A stretch of DNA of 5,507 bases, from the NCBI GenBank assembly GCA_003647435.1, contig QMMV01000156.1, positions 1-5,507 of the forward strand, given 5' to 3'. Source of the DNA: Deltaproteobacteria bacterium. Its GTDB lineage: Bacteria; Desulfobacterota; Desulfobacteria; Desulfobacterales; C00003060. Position 1 is the first letter of the stretch; each line of letters opens with the position of its first letter. Of the stretch, positions 5,185-5,507 are shown piece by piece. The position numbers were made by a program, and so were the translations under genes. The notes under the pieces are model-generated. The model ran no database searches, was not told where the DNA came from, and saw only the letters and a list, made by a program, of their open reading frames with translations.

Positions 5185-5507
5185 ATCTTGATTTGTGATT
5201 TAAGTCTATGATATTTCTCTTCAACCATGTGATTTCCAGGAAGTTGCTCTTTCACTCTCCGGGCAATATGGCTCACAGCGGTGTAGCCTATTCCGAATAT
5301 TTCCCCGATTTCGGCGTTTGTGTACGCCCCTGTCTCCCACAGCAGAAACACCAGGAGATCCCGGTTCTCCCGATCCTTTCCATGGACTCTGCCTGTGCTT
5401 TTTAGGGTATCCACATTCCAGTTGAGAGCCTCCCAAGCCCCCTTCAGTACCCTGTCCATGTCAACCCTTCCCACCAGACCCTTTTGTTGCGGTATCTCCC
5501 GGTTTAG
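5181..5507 (-). CDS. C-terminal part of a REP-associated tyrosine transposase (RAYT)-like protein, runs off the window
   Basis: The reading frame is open from the right edge to the TGA at 5183-5181, giving 108 visible residues that begin LNREIP. A GTG at 5474 lies inside this continuous frame and is not a believable start, so the gene is 5'-incomplete because of the window and not necessarily broken. REIPQQKGLVGRVDMD and the following helix are typical of the region after the IS200-like Y1 nuclease domain in RAYT-like proteins. A DnaA-C-terminal/TrpR-type helix-turn-helix follows: RDLLVFLLWETG, NAEIGEIFGIG, TAVSHIARRVKEQL. The protein ends in a short tail (KYHRLKSQIKM) that I associate with this family. 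Y1 enzymes cut and join single-stranded DNA at hairpins, and RAYTs act on REP palindromes as host-domesticated genes. The catalytic HUH motif and tyrosine would lie outside the window, so activity cannot be judged. It overlaps the next gene by 4 bases. Confidence 0.78.
   Translation of the reverse strand, partial: LNREIPQQKGLVGRVDMDRVLKGAWEALNWNVDTLKSTGRVHGKDRENRDLLVFLLWETGAYTNAEIGEIFGIGYTAVSHIARRVKEQLPGNHMVEEKYHRLKSQIKM

Overview
The window looks like chromosomal DNA of a Gram-negative bacterium, most likely an anaerobic Desulfobacterota-type (deltaproteobacterial) lineage. The evidence is convergent rather than decisive. It includes a VPLPA/PEP-CTERM exosortase-sorted exported protein, a dockerin-like calcium-binding C-terminus with a DYAIFG motif, a corrinoid-type methyltetrahydrofolate methyltransferase homologue, and a REP-associated tyrosine transposase-like C-terminus. 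Base composition is moderate and no rRNA, tRNA or CRISPR array is visible.

Left part (1-1165). Positions 77-355 hold the C-terminal end of an exported calcium-binding protein (a thrombospondin-type-3 stretch, then two near-identical dockerin-like EF-hand repeats). Its reading frame is closed by a stop directly upstream and has no convincing start, so it is probably a gene remnant. An intact 218-residue secreted protein follows (442-1098), with a cleavable signal peptide, a possible cohesin-like beta-sandwich and a C-terminal VPIPA exosortase sorting signal. A strong GC hairpin (1132-1161) closes this block.

Middle (1166-2804, + strand). A Dph6-related ATP pyrophosphatase (1329-2063) is followed 69 bases later by a single-pass membrane protein of unknown function (2133-2804). 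The two could share a transcript.

Right part (2817-5507, - strand). In transcription order this holds a RAYT-like transposase C-terminus running off the right edge, a pterin-binding methyltransferase overlapping it by 4 bases (GTGA), and, after a 250-base gap, a TadG-like protein with a long extracellular-type C-terminal region. The TadG-like gene converges on the membrane-protein gene with only 12 bases between their stop codons.

I do not see one coherent new multi-gene system. The points most worth a second look are the dockerin-like remnant beside a possibly cohesin-like VPLPA-CTERM protein, the orphan TadG-like gene converging on an unrecognised membrane protein, the transposase/methyltransferase overlap, and two hairpins whose T-tracts face the minus strand where no minus-strand gene is visible.
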